From Montifringilla adamsi (lineage: Eukaryota; Chordata; Aves; Passeriformes; Passeridae): DNA of 64,000 nucleotides. The position numbers and the translations under genes are program-made. Each line of letters begins with the position of its first letter. The first letter of the stretch is position 1. Below the pieces are notes generated by a model that saw only the letters and a list, made by a program, of their open reading frames with translations, was not told where the DNA came from and did no database searches. The stretch lies in contig JAGGNK010007448.1 in assembly GCA_017590115.1 (NCBI GenBank), positions 2,148,815 through 2,212,814 of the forward strand, in the 5' to 3' direction. This document shows positions 1-13,199 of this stretch, one piece after another.

Positions 1-1779
1 TGACTGATCCTACTGAATGTGGGTCCTTTGCTCCTTCTGTAGTTTTGGTTAGTCCAGGAGAGCTGGACTTCCTTTATTTGCCCTTCTCTTAAGCCACAAT
101 GGAAATCAAAGCCTGGAATACAAAAATGATACAGAGGAGACCTAAATTTGAATTTCATGGGGCCTCTGCTTTGTTCTGGGAGTGGGACCTTGAACAGAAC
201 CAGAGGTTCATCCTGCAATTGCAGCAGGCTGAGGCGAGGAGATAAATGGGGCTTTTGAACTCCTTTTTCTCCCTTTGTCAGTTCCTCCTTCCAGCCAGGT
301 TTGCCCAGCTGTGGCACTTGCAGTTTTCAAATCAGATTAGGGGGAATCAAAATCAAATTGGCATAAGCTGAATCTGAAGACAAAGGAAAGGAGGGAGGAA
401 GATGCATTGAAAGCTTCACCTCTGTGCCGTTCCCCTTCTCTCCCCAGAAATACAGGACATTTCCCATTTTTGAAGCCTCTTGTTGCTGTGGCAGTGATTA
501 AAGTGACTCTGAAGCCTGTCTGGGTGCTCAGAGATCATTATCTCCAGATACTCCCATCCCTTATCAGCTGCTGGAGGAGAGCTGAGATTTTCCCTCTTTA
601 GAGCAAGGAGGAGGAAGCAGGAGCAGCTCTCCCTGTGCAGGACTGATGGAGAAGTGCTTATTCCTCAGCGCTGGACATTGGGATGGGTTAAGCAGCCTGG
701 GCCTTCCCTAGTGGGATCCTGGCTGGCTGCAGCTCCAGATGAAATAGAAACAAAAATGTGTTTCTTGGGACAGCCTGGGGTGGGTGAGGAGCCACAGAGC
801 TTTGTCAGCTCAGGCCTCTGGGCTTTCCTTCTTTAACAAACTCAGACTTTTCAGCAAGCTGCAGTAAAACTTCTCTTAGAGGTGCCAACTGTCACCAGCA
901 CAAAGGAATTCTAAAAAAAATCTGGCTTTTCAGGTCAATCCATTGTTTGGTTTCCTCTCGTTCCAGCAGTTTTCAGTGTGCTCTCCCTGTGCCCCACGGA
1001 TGGTCTTCCTTTCACCTCCTTCAGGTTTTTCCTTGCCCAAATGAGGTGCATTTCCATGCTTTTCCTTCTTGTTCCATGGTGCCCTTCCAATCAAGATGCT
1101 TTGCTTGTGTTCAGTGGTGACCTGGGCCTGATTTTTAGAACTGTTTGAAACCAGTGATTTAACAATACACCATGTTCATCTCTATTCATGTTTTCAGAGC
1201 AGTAAGTTAGAGGCATCAAATTATTTTTAGTTTTGCCTGCAGATTTCTGAGGATTTTGTCTGTGGATGAGAATAATCAAAGTCAGCTCATCCTGAACTTT
1301 TCCTGATCCTTGCTGCGGTAAAGATCTGATGTTATGGGGAAGCAATCTATGTTTTTGCTGCTCTCCTGTCATTCTGTTTGCAGCCCTTGTGGGTGCAAAG
1401 TGCCAGCTAAGATTTGTCCTCTTGGGTTTGCATCTTCCCAGCTCTGGGTTGTGTCCAGGCAGCTGGAAATTGCACTGCTTTTCTATTCAGATTTTTCTTC
1501 CCCAAGCCAAGTTTCTAACTTCTAACAGTGTATTTCTAACTCACCAACATCCTCCCAGCTTTGTGTGCCACAGGGAATAAATCCCTCCCTGCTCTCCGCC
1601 ATCCCTTCCCCTTGTCCCTTGCCTCCTGCTGCTGCTGTGGTTACTTCAGCCTCTGCTGTGGTTGCCTTTCCTCCTCTCCTTCAGGAGTTTCAGTGAGAAA
1701 CTCCAAAGGTTGGTGCCTTTGGGGTGCTGGTCCCTGATCTGATGCCCTGGCTGCTCTGCACTGCCCAGGGCTGCGTTCC

Positions 1780-2285
1780 TCCAGGCAGGACTGGCTGTCC
1801 CCATGGCTCCTGAGGTGTCACCTGCCATCCATTGCTTTATCAAGCCTTGTTTCTCTAGGTGTTGCAATGTATTTGCAAGGGTTAGGCCATAGTGGGCACC
1901 AGCCAGCCTGCTTCTAAGTTTGTTATCAAAGCCTCAGGATTTCGTCAAGGCTACTGGAACATAAATTGTGCTAAATTAAGAAAGAAGAGGCTGAAAAACT
2001 GAGTACCAAGACAGCAAGAACTGGATAACAGAGGGCTATGAAACACCTGGACTGTAACCAATCACATACTCTGAGAAATGCAGGCAGAAAACGAGTGAAC
2101 AAGACAAAGGCACCAATCAGGAAGTGTGTATTTAGTAGTTTGTAGAATCTATAAATATGTGTGTAAGGTAAACAATGAACGGCTTCTGCTTGACCATATT
2201 GGTCATGTGTCCAGGAGTCCTGGATTTCCCACATCCAGGCAGGACTGGCTGTCCCCATGCCTCCTGAGGTGTCACCTGCCATCCA
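1780..2285. repeat. 52-bp direct repeat flanking an LTR-like insert
   Basis: Positions 1780-1831 and 2234-2285 are the same 52 bases with one substitution (ATGGCTCC against ATGCCTCC), 454 bp apart. The interval between them is unrelated to the repeat. The repeats are far too long to be retroviral target-site duplications, so they probably arose by local duplication or by recombination between copies. Confidence 0.8.
1850..2233 (+). mobile_element. LTR-like segment (endogenous retrovirus remnant, uncertain)
   Basis: The interval between the direct repeats has an LTR look: a TGTTGCAATG-like possible 5' end near 1859, CCAAT-type sequence near 2054 and 2110, and a TATAAATA box near 2150. No polyadenylation signal, clear CA end or short target-site duplication is seen, so it could be a truncated LTR or ordinary intronic sequence. 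Confidence 0.3.
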
Positions 2286-3234
2286 GGCCCAGCTTTATGC
2301 TTTCCTTGGATGTACTCAGGCTGGAGACCAAGCTAGTCCTAAAACTCACTGGATTTTTTTTAATGTTAATTTGAAGACTTGGAATTCCAAAAGTTCTTCG
2401 CAGCTGCTTTCCAGGAGTGGCTGGCAGAGTCCTTCCAAGATCTGCTGCTTTCTCAGCAACACTTCAGCTCCGTGGATGGCGGCTGCTCTGCTGGGTAGAG
2501 TCTGAGATTTCCTGAGATCTGAACGTGGGATCCTTCTCAATGAGGAGCTAATTACCTGTGCTGTAATTACGAGTCGCTAATCACCAGGACTATTAGTGTA
2601 GGGATGACAGCGGTGCTGTCTCATCTCTCTCTGCCTCTTCCCCGCAGTGGGAAGTGTTTCTGGCTGATTTCTGAGCAGCAAACATGAATTGCAGAGGTTT
2701 GAGGATGTGATCAGTCTTGCACTGCCGCTGCCCTGGGCGTGTGCCATGCAAGCCAGAGCAGGAGGAGAATTTAGGATGCTCCATCCCAGCTCTCTGCTGT
2801 CACACAGGAAAGTTAATCACACACTCAGGGGATGAAGATTGTGGGTTGTTGATTTTTATCCCTCTTTGGTGTGACAGGATTTTTAATTTAAGGCCAACGT
2901 GGACAAAGTAGTTATAAGTATTTCATTCGTTTATTATGTTTACTGACCCTGGTGGTTATTCAGGAGCTGCCTCTGTCTCTTGTGTGGCTCGGGGGGCTCT
3001 GGAATTGCCCTGGAGTGGCTGTCTCAGTGCATATTTCACAGCAAGATTGATTTCCCTCCTCCACCCACCAAGGTGGAAAGCAGCAACCATCCATTTCCTA
3101 GTGACACTAAGCACCGGCCACTCTCCAGGAGAAAAATGTGACACATGGAGCCTGCCTGGATGTGGTTTCCATGATGGATGCACTGCCTTGGAATCCTGCT
3201 TGTTCCTGTTGTCTCTGTGCAATCAGCTACAAGG

Positions 3235-3360
3235 TGGGCAGGGGCACCTTCCACCATCCCAGGCTGCTCCCAGCCCATCCAGCCTGGCCTTGGGCACTGC
3301 CAGGAAAGGACAGCCACAGCTTCTCTGTGCCAAGACCTCTCCACCCTCACAAAAAAACAT
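3235..3360 (-). mobile_element. CR1 LINE 3' fragment
   Basis: The plus strand reads the complement of the CR1 3' end: a CATCCCAGGCTGCTCCCAG block, the CAGCCTGGCCTTGGGCACTG block and a CCACCCTCACA block in the usual order. The copy is short and diverged. Several better copies of the same segment are in this window (9312, 22795, 30637, 49680). Ends are approximate. Confidence 0.75.
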
Positions 3361-4024
3361 TATGACATGTTCCAGAACTGGCCAAAGGGTGGAAAACCAG
3401 CTCTGAAAAAAAATCCTGGAGGTAAAACAGGGCAGGAAGGAGTAAATTCCTGCTCAGGTTTTTCCTTTCTGGTGATTTGGGAGATTTTTGCAAGTCAATG
3501 GCATAAATGGGAATTATGCTGAATAAAAGAGGAAACCTATTTACTGCTCCCAACCCTTCCCATGGGGCTCTCTGTGTTTTCATTTGGAGCTGGCAGGGAA
3601 ACTTCAGCTGACATATTTTTAGATTAAATAAGGCATTTTAATATCATTCCCCCCCTTTCTTTGAATGTGTTCTGAAATCTGTTGAAGAGCTCTCAAAGGG
3701 AAATTCTGGGAGTTTTCTAGTTGCAGCAAATGGGGAATATTTCAGTTCCTGAATGGTGATGGACATAGTGGAAGAGACACACATCATTATTATTTCATAT
3801 CATATAGAAAACCCTCTTTTTAACAAGTCCCAGCTTCACCAAACCTCTCTGCCATCTCCTGAAATGAGAAAGAACAAGTGGAGCTCTTCTCACCAGGAAG
3901 ATCCTCAATCAAGACCCTCCAGTCTTGAACCTGATTGTGCAGCAGCTCTAGAGCATTGAGAAGGAGTTTTATGGGTAGGGACCCAAGGAATTGCCTTCTC
4001 CTGGAAGTTACATTGCCAACTTCT

Positions 4025-4140
4025 ACAGCAATGCCTGGACAAGGCTGTGGACAAGCTCCAGCAGTGGCCCACAGGAACCTCAGGAGGTTTCAGCAGTGGT
4101 GGCCAAAGGTGCCAGTTCCAGGGAGCAGGAGGGCACAGGT
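4025..4140 (+). mobile_element. CR1 LINE ORF2 C-terminal remnant
   Basis: The segment contains GACAAGCTCCAGCAGTGG followed by CCACAGGAACCTCAGGAGG, which resembles the CR1 ORF2 region just downstream of the reverse-transcriptase core. It is short, has indels and is not translatable as a continuous protein. Assignment is from memory of the family, so confidence is moderate. Confidence 0.45.
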
Positions 4141-5883
4141 GGCTTTAACCTCGCAATGTCCCTCACTGGTGCCTTGGGAGATCTGAGTTTGGCTGTACAG
4201 AAACTGCTGAAGGTTTGCAACTTCCACCAGTTTATCCCTCATTTTCTTACACTTTTAAAAGTATGGCCTTTCCACTTGAGATTTTGGACTGTGATCCTTG
4301 TGGGTCCTTTCTGTTTTGTGACTCTGCAATATAAAGTTGTGATAAAAGGGACAAGTCCTGGGTAACTTTTACTGTCCTCAGGCCAGACAGGACCTGGCAG
4401 AAGATGAAAAGCTCTGCAAGGAGAGCTCTCCCTTTGCTGCTCCTGAGGGGTGAGCGAGCAGTGCCATGGCTCATCTGCTGTCCTTCCTGCCCACGGGGGT
4501 CCTCCAGGAAACTTCCCACTGCTGCTGTCTCCTCCTTTGGGAAAGCAGTGCTGACGCCAGCCCCTAATGCCATGCCTGGAAAATGAAATGCATTTTGTCA
4601 CCTCGTGCTGCCTGATCTCATTCCTCCTGCTCCAGACACAAATCAGACTGAGGGAAGGTCCATGGCCCCAGGCAGCAGCGGCTGAAGCAGGAATGAGAGC
4701 ACAAAAAGGGAAGATGGTGACGCAGCTGACACGTGCAGGATCTGGGGTCACCCTGGGGATGTGCTGAGTGCCAGGAGGGGAGCTGTCAGCTCCGAGCTGT
4801 GTTTGGACTCCAAGGATGAGGCCAGGGGCCGTCCTGGCAGGTGGGGACAGGAGAGGGGATGTGCTCCAAAATGAATATTCCAGCTCAGCCCTCCCATCAG
4901 TGCTGGGTCCTCCCTCAGTCCCTTCTCCGTGGGTCACATCCCTGCCAAACGAAGCACACACAAGTGGCACCTTTGAAGGAGCAGCTGCAGATTGGGAATG
5001 CAAAGCTGCCCCTGGCACTTGGAGCTCCTTTTCCCACCATTCTTCCACCCTTCTGCCCGCTCCTGCTCCTTGCTGGCTTTTGATGAGCATGTGTGGGTTG
5101 ATTAGGTGGGATTTTAGTAAAAATCATTAGTTAGCTGATTAATTAATAGTAAACTGAAGGTATGAAGGACACAGAAGAGTTAAGATGTGCTGGGGACTGA
5201 AGTCTCATGATCCCACATTTATCCACACAAAGCTCTTGTGGGGGACACTCTAGTGAGTGCTTTGAACAGGGATTGCAGGGGCTGGTCAGAGCTCCATAAA
5301 TGGCAGCTGGACACCTTCATGTGTCCAGAAAATCAAAACATTCCAGAGGTGCCAGGATTTACCTTGGGGAAGGCCCCAGTGTGGGTTGCCAGGCTGGTGG
5401 CTGCACTTTTTTCTCACCTTCAAGCTAGACCAGCAGGACGTTCTTGGACGTGATTTCTGTGATGGTTGGATGACCTGTCCTTTCTGCCTGCCCTGTTCTA
5501 GTGATGGTATCCAGACTCTTGCTTTCCATGGGGTTTTAGCAAACAGCAGGATCATTTTTACCCTCAGCCCAGGACATCTGGGAGATTTCACCTCAACCCA
5601 TCCCCACTCAGTTCTCATTTGACCTGTGCTTGTCACAATCACCAAAAGCCTGGGAAACCTTGAAGAAAGACTGACAGGGAGGAACAGAGCCCTTCAGAAA
5701 AGTGCTGATGTCTGTGGCTTTATCTTGGCTTCTAGAGGAGATTGTGCAGTGGAGAGAGCTGGAGGATAGTTTTAGCATTGAAGATGATAATTTGTGTTTC
5801 ATGACTGGCTGTGGTGTGTGCACATGGATTTTTTCAGGTCTTTTTCAGGATGAGAGGGGCAGCTGAGAAATGATTTGTTGGAC

Positions 5884-6346
5884 TGATGTCTCAGCTTTTA
5901 GCTTTTCTATTTTTCAGGTTCTGTGCTGCTTTAGTGTGTGGGTCTGAGCTTCATATCAGGGGATGGTGAGCTCTGTGCACAGAGCAGGGAGACAAAACAA
6001 TTCCTGCTCTAGCTGGGGACCAAGGACAAATGATCCAAATCTCAGGCCCAGGAGCACAAACAACGTGGGCTGGAGAGAGAAAAACAAGCAGGATGGGAGT
6101 GCATGGGCTAAAGCTGGAATTGGACAATGAACTGCAATCTGCAAATGGAGCAGAGCTGATCCCAGTGAGAGACCCCGTGAGCGCTCGTGCATTTTGGGAC
6201 CATTTTGGTTCATCTTGGGTGCAGCCCTGGCTGGGCTCTTGTGCTGCCCAAGGTGGATCCATAGAGGAGATCCTTTTAATCAATCGCTGCTTTAATTCTG
6301 TAGTTCTCTCCAGTCTCTGTTCTAGGGCAGCCTGCACAAGGCACCA
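5884..6346 (+). mobile_element. Solo LTR (endogenous retrovirus) with 4-bp target-site duplication
   Basis: A 463-bp unit starts TGATGTCTCAG and ends GGCACCA, flanked on both sides by GGAC (5880-5883 and 6347-6350). Related copies on the opposite strand at 48820-48996 and 51190-51639 share both ends and most of the interior. The right part resembles a U5 region: a degenerate AATAAA-like sequence, then a TCTCTGTTCTAGG block. The TATA region seen in the 51190 copy is missing here. It ends only 140 bp before exon 8. The 4-bp duplication suggests a gammaretrovirus-like (class I) integrase, but family assignment was not checked. Confidence 0.7.
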
Positions 6347-6457
6347 GGACAACAATAAGTCCCTTGCTGTGCTTTCCACTCCCTACTCCCATCCTGGACT
6401 CCACAGGCTCCCTGGAAGGCTGGGGGAGGGCTGTGTGCCTGCCCTGGCTGCCTGTGA

Positions 6458-6742
<285 letters not shown>

Positions 6743-6873
6743 TGAGCGTTTGCACCAAGGTTATTGCAAAAAGATCTCAGTTTGGTTTAAGCAAAACTAA
6801 AGGAGCTGAGCCAACTTTATTGCTGAGATCAAAGCAATTGTCCTAATACAGGATAAAGAGTGATCTATAAAAA

Positions 6874-6963
6874 GTGATCTGTGGATGCAACAGCCTGGTC
6901 AGAAAGTGAGGAAATGAGAAAGTTTTCTCACTTTTTGATCAGGCTGTTGCATCCACAGTGATC
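6874..6963. repeat. Near-perfect hairpin (inverted repeat, 16-nt loop)
   Basis: The arms 6874-6910 and 6927-6963 are reverse complements over about 35 bp with a few mismatches; the central TGTGGATGCAACAGCCTG is perfectly paired. The loop is about 16 nt. The RNA of either strand would form a stem the size of a microRNA precursor. No terminal inverted repeats with target-site duplications were seen that would mark a MITE. Confidence 0.85.
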
Positions 6964-9311
6964 GAGTGCCCAAAGCCTGCACAGAGAGGAACTATTCCCT
7001 TCCATGAGTAATTTCTCTTTTATTTACTCCCTGCCCCAGCTGGTTTATCAGCCTTTTTTTTCTGTGCTGGTAAAACCCACCCAAGTGGCATTTTTTATGA
7101 GCTACAAAGATCATTTGCACGAAACCCCCCCAGCCCATATTAACATTGATTTATAACCACTGGAACTGAACATTGCTCTTTATTGCAAGGCGTGAGCAAC
7201 TTTAACCGGGACCCAGACACATTAATTTAACAGAAAATAGCATTTTTATCAGACTGCAACGATTACCAATAACCTTCCTGCCTTATGGAGCAGCTGATAT
7301 TTATATATTGACATAACCACAGTCAATTCTTTCATGCAGCACCAAGAAAATGGGGGGGGTAATTTCCTCCTTGCTTGCTTTTCAATGTCTGAGCCAAGTG
7401 AAAAGGCCTTTTAAAACAATGATGGGGAGGAAAAGAAGTGCTGGTTTCTCAGATAGATTCCTGGGTGCCAGTTTAGACAGATGAGCTTCATCTTTGCACT
7501 TTACAACTGAAATGTAAAATAGAAATATCAGCAGTTTATGTGGTGCTTTAAACCCATTATTTCTTGTAGCACTGCACTGGGTGACAATTGAGGGCCACTT
7601 GTGTTGTCAGACTTTTATTCACTGTGACTGTTCAGCAGCAACTCAGGCAGCCACCCTTCATGCTTCTGGAGGAATCAGAAAATAAAGAATTCCCTTTCCT
7701 TTCCATTTAGAATTTGTCTTCTCATTAGTTTACAGCTTCTGTGCAGCCTCAAACTCACATTAATTCCTGCCTTGCCCAGTGGCTGGAGCAGGGTTCTCTG
7801 GGCTTCTCCCTTTCTCATCCTGTTTTACTTTTAAGGCTCTTGGTGATTTTTGGTCTCTCAATCCTGATCTCCATCACTAAAAGAGAGCTGAGAATTCCCC
7901 TGCAGGGTTCAGGGTGGCTTTATGTCACTTTGGGGCCTGCTCTGCCCATCACCAGCTGAACTTGTGAGAAACTTGTGATGGAGAAATTATAAAATGTACA
8001 GTCAACCTCTGCTCCCATTCCCATCCCTGTGGGAATTCCTGGCTCTTCCAAAATTTCTTAGTTGCCAGGGCTGAATAAATGCCACACCAATCTCGAGTGA
8101 AACTGCTGGAAAATGCACATTTTTCAGCCTAATAACACATGAGCCAGAAGGTTTTGTGGAACAGGGAAGTGCATGCAAAAGAGCTGAATCAGGGAATGTT
8201 AAAAATACTCTGGAAAGGCATTGTTGAGAATATAATAGGAATATAAAAGAGCCTCCTAGTACAGCTGAATAATAACTGTAATTAAAATCAGCTTAGCAGT
8301 GTTAATAAAATCTTTGAATAAAAATGCAGCGTGAAGGCAAAGCAGAGCAGAGAATCCAGGCTTCAGGACTGAGGCACTGAAAATTGGGACTGTGCCGTCC
8401 ACGGGGATTTCCCAGGTCTGCTTTGGGGATTTCAGCTCTGAAATGGTCTGGAATTCCTTCTCCAGGATTGAAGGGGGGGATCCAGCCAGGGAGGACAGAC
8501 AGAAGGGGACAGAAATTGCAGCAGCCCCAGGCAGGAGCTGTTTGCACAAAGGGAAGAGTGAAAGCTCCTGGGATTCTGCTCTAATGGAACTCTGGAGGAT
8601 TTGGTCATTATTCCTGGGAATATTGAATTAAGTCCTTCTGCCAGCCTTGACTTCGTTGACTCTTGGAGCAAAGAGTGCCACGTGTTAACACCCAGTTTGA
8701 TTTTAAAAACTAAACCAACTCCACGGAGCTGTGTCCTGTCCTCACTTTAAATCTGCTGCCTTTCTGCAGCGAGAGGAAGAATCCAGGCGTTCTTTTAATT
8801 ACTTTTCTTTGTCTAATCTCCCTCTACCTTGTTTCATCTTATTTTTTCCTGCTCTAAAGCACCCAGAACCAATCAGCCCAATCCTCTCTCTTCCCCTGGA
8901 AGCCTCATCAGGTTTCCAATATTTCTAATATCCTCCCTGAACATTTGGTTTGTTCGATTTTTTTTCCCTCTCATTTATTTTTGATGCAAGGCAGGAAGAG
9001 TGGAAAGCTGCATTCTAGTGTTTCATAAAAGGATGTTTTAATCCTTAGATGGTTTTTGCTCTGTAGTTTTTTACATATTCTCTGTAGTTGCTGGAGCTGG
9101 ACAGGAGGTGCCCTTGTCCTTTGTAGTGCTCAGGTTTTTACCTCAAGTGTTGTTTTAGGACCAAGGGAAGTGTGAGTGACTAAAATCACTCCTTTACCTG
9201 TGCCCTACCACCCCTCAGGCAACAATAATTTTAATTTAACACTGTGGTTATTGCTCATTGACTCTGAAGTGTCTTTAATGTTTCTCATTGATGTCTCTAA
9301 TTTGAATTATC

Positions 9312-9475
9312 ACAGAATCCCAGACTGGTTTGGGGTGGAAGCCCCGTCCAGCCTGGCCTTGGGCACTGCCAGGGATCCAGGGGCAGCCACAGCTGCTCTG
9401 GGCACCCTGTGCCAGGGCCTGCCCACCCTCACAGGGAAGAATTCCTTCCCAAAATCCCATCTAAACCTCCCCTCC
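9312..9475 (-). mobile_element. CR1 LINE 3' fragment
   Basis: Complement of the CR1 3' end, with the CAGCCTGGCCTTGGGCACTG block, the GGGATCCAGGGGCAGCC block and the CCCACCCTCACAGGGAAGAA block in order, followed by CCCATCTAAACCTCCC. Ends are approximate. Confidence 0.85.
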
Positions 9476-11902
9476 TTCAGCTTGAAGACAGTTGCCCTTT
9501 CCAGAGGAATTAAAAAGTGCCAAGTGATGCAATCCATGCAAATGATTTTGCTCCTGCTGCTTTCTCCATGGAGCTCCTCAGAACTGCAGGAACTCCAAGG
9601 CTGGGATTTTTGAAGAACAGGGGACTACAAGTTCTCCACACAGAGTAAAGAGTTTATAAGCCCACAAATATTCTTTTGAAGATGCTTCTCTTATCTTACA
9701 AGGACATTAATCATTTGGAAAACACTTTTCTCAGACACTCTAAGTCTTCCTGTTCAGGGCTAATCAAGTTTCATGTCTTTTGCATTTTAATTCTTTCCAA
9801 ATTCACCTTTTTCACACCAAACTGGAGTGCTTCTGTTCTCCTGAGTGCCAGGCTTTGGGAATGGTTTCACCTCTCTCTGCCAGCCCTCTGTAAGTTCAAA
9901 GCCATCCCTTGGCATGGCAGAGCTCTCTGAACTTCAGGTTTCAGCTTTCTTTAGAAGAACAGAGCCCTGAGCCCCTGAGAGAGACGAGACAGACATGTCC
10001 AGCAAAGAACCCCGTGTGAGATGCCAAGGCAGGGAAATTGCCACAAAGACAAAGCAGAGCTCCCTGGGGGAGCGTGACAGCCACTTCTGAGGGCTGCATT
10101 TTTATCAACATTTCTATTTACCCGGCCAGAAATTAAATTCATTTGGTCTTTGTTTTCCCTCACCTCTTGCACTTGTTGAGTGCAAGTTATATCCAGTAAT
10201 CTGCTGCTCCTTTGAGTCCCCAATGTCCTCTTTGCCCACACCAAAGAGGAGGAAGGGGCACCGCTCTCTCAGCTGCTTTGCCTTTATTTCCAACCCAGCA
10301 CCAAAAATTCCTCCTGCTGCTGAGACACCCCTGGCTCTGAAACCCTGGAAAAGCCCCATAGCCTTTGTTTGGAGACTCAGGATTGCTGCTCTGTTCCCAT
10401 TTCTCTGCTGAACATTTCTCTTCATGCAGAGGCACTGTTTTTGGAGGGTTTTTCAGGTGCCAAATTATCTCCTTCCAGGCTCTGTTAGGGATGACTAAAG
10501 GCAAAGCAGCTCCTGAGCCTCTGTTCAGGATGCTGGCTGGTGAAAAACCCCTCCTGGCAGTGCTCAGTGACCTGCTGAGCTCTCTTTTTAGCCTTAAAAA
10601 CCTCCTGGGATAGCTGTGGTCCTTTGGATTCCCAGAGGACACGAGACAGACAGGAATAACTATCAAGGGAGAGAACCTGGGAAGGCTGCAGGAGGAGAGC
10701 GGGGCTTGAGGGAATTTCAGAGGTGAAAAAAGGTTGGGCTATTTTAAAGGAACAGCAAAACTGAGCCCAGCTGTGTTTATGGATGGAGATTTGAGCACCA
10801 ATTCAGAACCCTGAATTTGGGGCAAAGGTTTGCAGAATTGTCTTGTAAGAGTAATTTGTAGGTGGGAATCCAATATAGCAGCAGCCTTTGGGAAGGGTCT
10901 CCCATCCCTTCCTTGTGTTTTAGGGCAGTTACACTGGGAATTGCCATTTCAGTCCTCCCATATTTTATCCCCCAAATATCAGTACAGCTTTCCCAGGGGA
11001 GCACTTCAGAAGAACCTTTTGGTCTGAGGTGCTGGCTGGTCAGAGAAGTCTCTTGAACTGCCTAAAACAACCCATTTCACTCTTCTGACCTGTCTTAAGA
11101 AGACTTGAAAACCACCTGAATTGTAGGTGGGGATTGCAGGCACAACTTGTGGGTTCTTGGAAGGACTTTACACCTTTTAAAGTGCAGCTTTGAGCTCACC
11201 TGACATTTTTACCCCTCTCAGCTCTCCTTTCTTTCACATCTCTGGTGCATTACTTTGCACTTCTGCATTTCCTTCCCCTCTGCTTGGTTTTCCAGCCTTC
11301 CTCAGCCCTTGGTATTATTTTTCAGCCTTCTCAATTTGCTGTCTTATTAAAATATCATTCCCTCTCTCTCCCAGATGATTAATAAAGAGATTATATAAGG
11401 CTTGTGTGGCTTATATAGGCTTATATAAGGCTGATCCCTGTGGTATCCTTCTAGACAGCTCTCGGCTACACACTTTGATGTTTGGCCTCTGGTTTGTTTG
11501 TATTTATTTTTATGAAGTTACTCTTCCATCTAGACTGGCTTAAATGGACTTTAAAGCAAAATTTGGTAGGAACACGATGTCAGATAAGTAAGAGTGCAAA
11601 TCACACAGATGGAATTACAGGCATGTGAATTTGCCATTTATAAGAATAGAAGGAAGTGTGCAGTTTACCAGCTACCAACTCAATGTTTTGTTTGCTTTGG
11701 GTTGTCCTTTAGCAGATCCCCACATCAGTTTCCAGCAGCAAACCCAAAATCTGTGGTTCTCAGTGTGGTCTCAAGTATTGGCACAGTGCTGCAAACTGGC
11801 CAGGGGGGGTGGCAGTGGCCTGGGAAACTTCAGGAAATTGGGTTGTCTTTCACACAGATAAAAATTACTCCATTTTGGCAGGTTGGTTTTTAGTGTTTCC
11901 TG

Positions 11903-11941
11903 TTTTTTTTTTTTTTTTTTTTTTTTTTTGTTTTGTTTTGT
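11903..11941. repeat. Poly-T run with (GTTTT)n
   Basis: About 27 consecutive T residues followed by two to three GTTTT units. Immediately downstream (11942-11975) is a short fragment matching the CR1 segment at 12480-12515, so the homopolymer may be the edge of an inserted element. Confidence 0.8.
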
Positions 11942-12439
11942 TGGCCAGCAGGAGCAGGGAGGTCATTCTGCCCTGCAAGGTTGTATTTTGGAGTTGAGTT
12001 GCAGAGGAATGGAAGGGTGATGTTGCAATCACTGTGCCAGGCAGAGCTCCCCCACTGAAAGCTTGCTGAGGATTTTAGTTGGACAAAGATTTGACGTGAT
12101 GGCTCTGTGGTGACAGCAACTCTCCTGCTGTGTGGCCCTGCTGCTCTCACCCTGTGCCACCACTCTGCTGCCCATGGCTGAATCCTGACTTTTGGAGACA
12201 AAAGAGCAGTCATAGGTGTGGAGCATCTTCCCCAAACTGTCTCCAGTGTGGATGGGCATGAGGGACCTTCCTGGGGCTTGTGGGATTTGTGGTGCTGCCT
12301 GGTGTGGAGGAAGGTCCTTGGTCTCCAGAAGTGCCTTGGGAATGAGAGCTGGTGAAGAACCTGGTGTGGGAGGTTGTGAGGAAGGATCCCACAGAGGAAG
12401 TGATTGGGTTTGGAATCCTTCCCCTGTGTGAGAGGGACA

Positions 12440-13030
12440 CGGGCTGAGAACGGCATCCTGGCCTGGATCAGGAATGGTGTGGCCAGCAGGAGCAGGGAGG
12501 TCATTCTGCCCCTGGGCTGGGCACTGGTGAGGGCACACCTGGAGTGCTGTGTCCAGCTCTGGCCCCTCAGCTTGGGAAGGACCTTGGGACACTGAGCACG
12601 TCCAGAGGGGACAGCAAGGCTGGAGAGGGGCTGGGAACACAAACCCTGAGAGGAACCACTGAGGGAGCTGGGGGTGCTCACCTGGAGAAAAGGAGATTCA
12701 GGGCGGTCCTTGTCACTCTGCACATCTCCTGAAAGGGGCTGTGCTCAGGTGGGGCTGGGCTCTTTCTCCAGGCAGCACTGACACAACCAGAGCACACGGC
12801 CTCCAGCTGCAACAAGGGAAATACTGGTTGGATACTAGGAAGAAGTTTTTTATGAATGGGGTGATAAAGTTCTGGAATGGCTGCCCAGGGAGGTGGTGGA
12901 GTCCCCATCCCTGGGTGTGTTTAACAAAGCCTGGATGTGGCAACTGGTTTAGTTGAGGGGTTGGGGCTGGGTTGGACTCGATGGTCTTGAAGGTCTCTTC
13001 CAACCCAGTGACTCTGTGAATTCTGTGAGA
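12440..13030 (+). mobile_element. CR1 LINE 3' end (about 590 bp)
   Basis: The longest CR1 copy in the window. It runs from the block GGAGGTCATTCTGCCCCTGG through the GAGCTGGGGGTGCTCACC block, the GGAAGAAGTTTTTTATG block and the GGAGGTGGTGGAGTCCCC block to the tail GACTCTGTGAATTCTGTGAG at about 13010-13030. The orientation puts its 3' end 170 bp upstream of exon 9. No intact ORF2 remains. Confidence 0.9.
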
Positions 13031-13199
13031 AACACAGCCCTGAGCCATGAATTGCTCTGTGGACTCTGTCAGGGGTGGGCTGGGTGGCCCTGGGGTGGGC
13101 TGGGTGGCACTGGGACAGGCTCCTGCTGCCCCACCAGCCAGTGTTGGAGCAGGGCTGTGAGGAACCTGAGGCTGACCCTGGCCGGTTTTCCTTTTCCAG

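Noticed and set aside
4239..5090. 283-codon open frame on the minus strand, the longest in the window
   Set aside because: It lies wholly in intron 7, has no recognisable domain, low-complexity composition, and no flanking splice or promoter signals; a frame of this length is expected by chance in GC-balanced DNA of this size.
11890..12723. 277-codon minus-strand open frame
   Set aside because: Most of it is the antisense of a CR1 fragment plus a translated T run (a poly-Lys end); it is repeat-derived.
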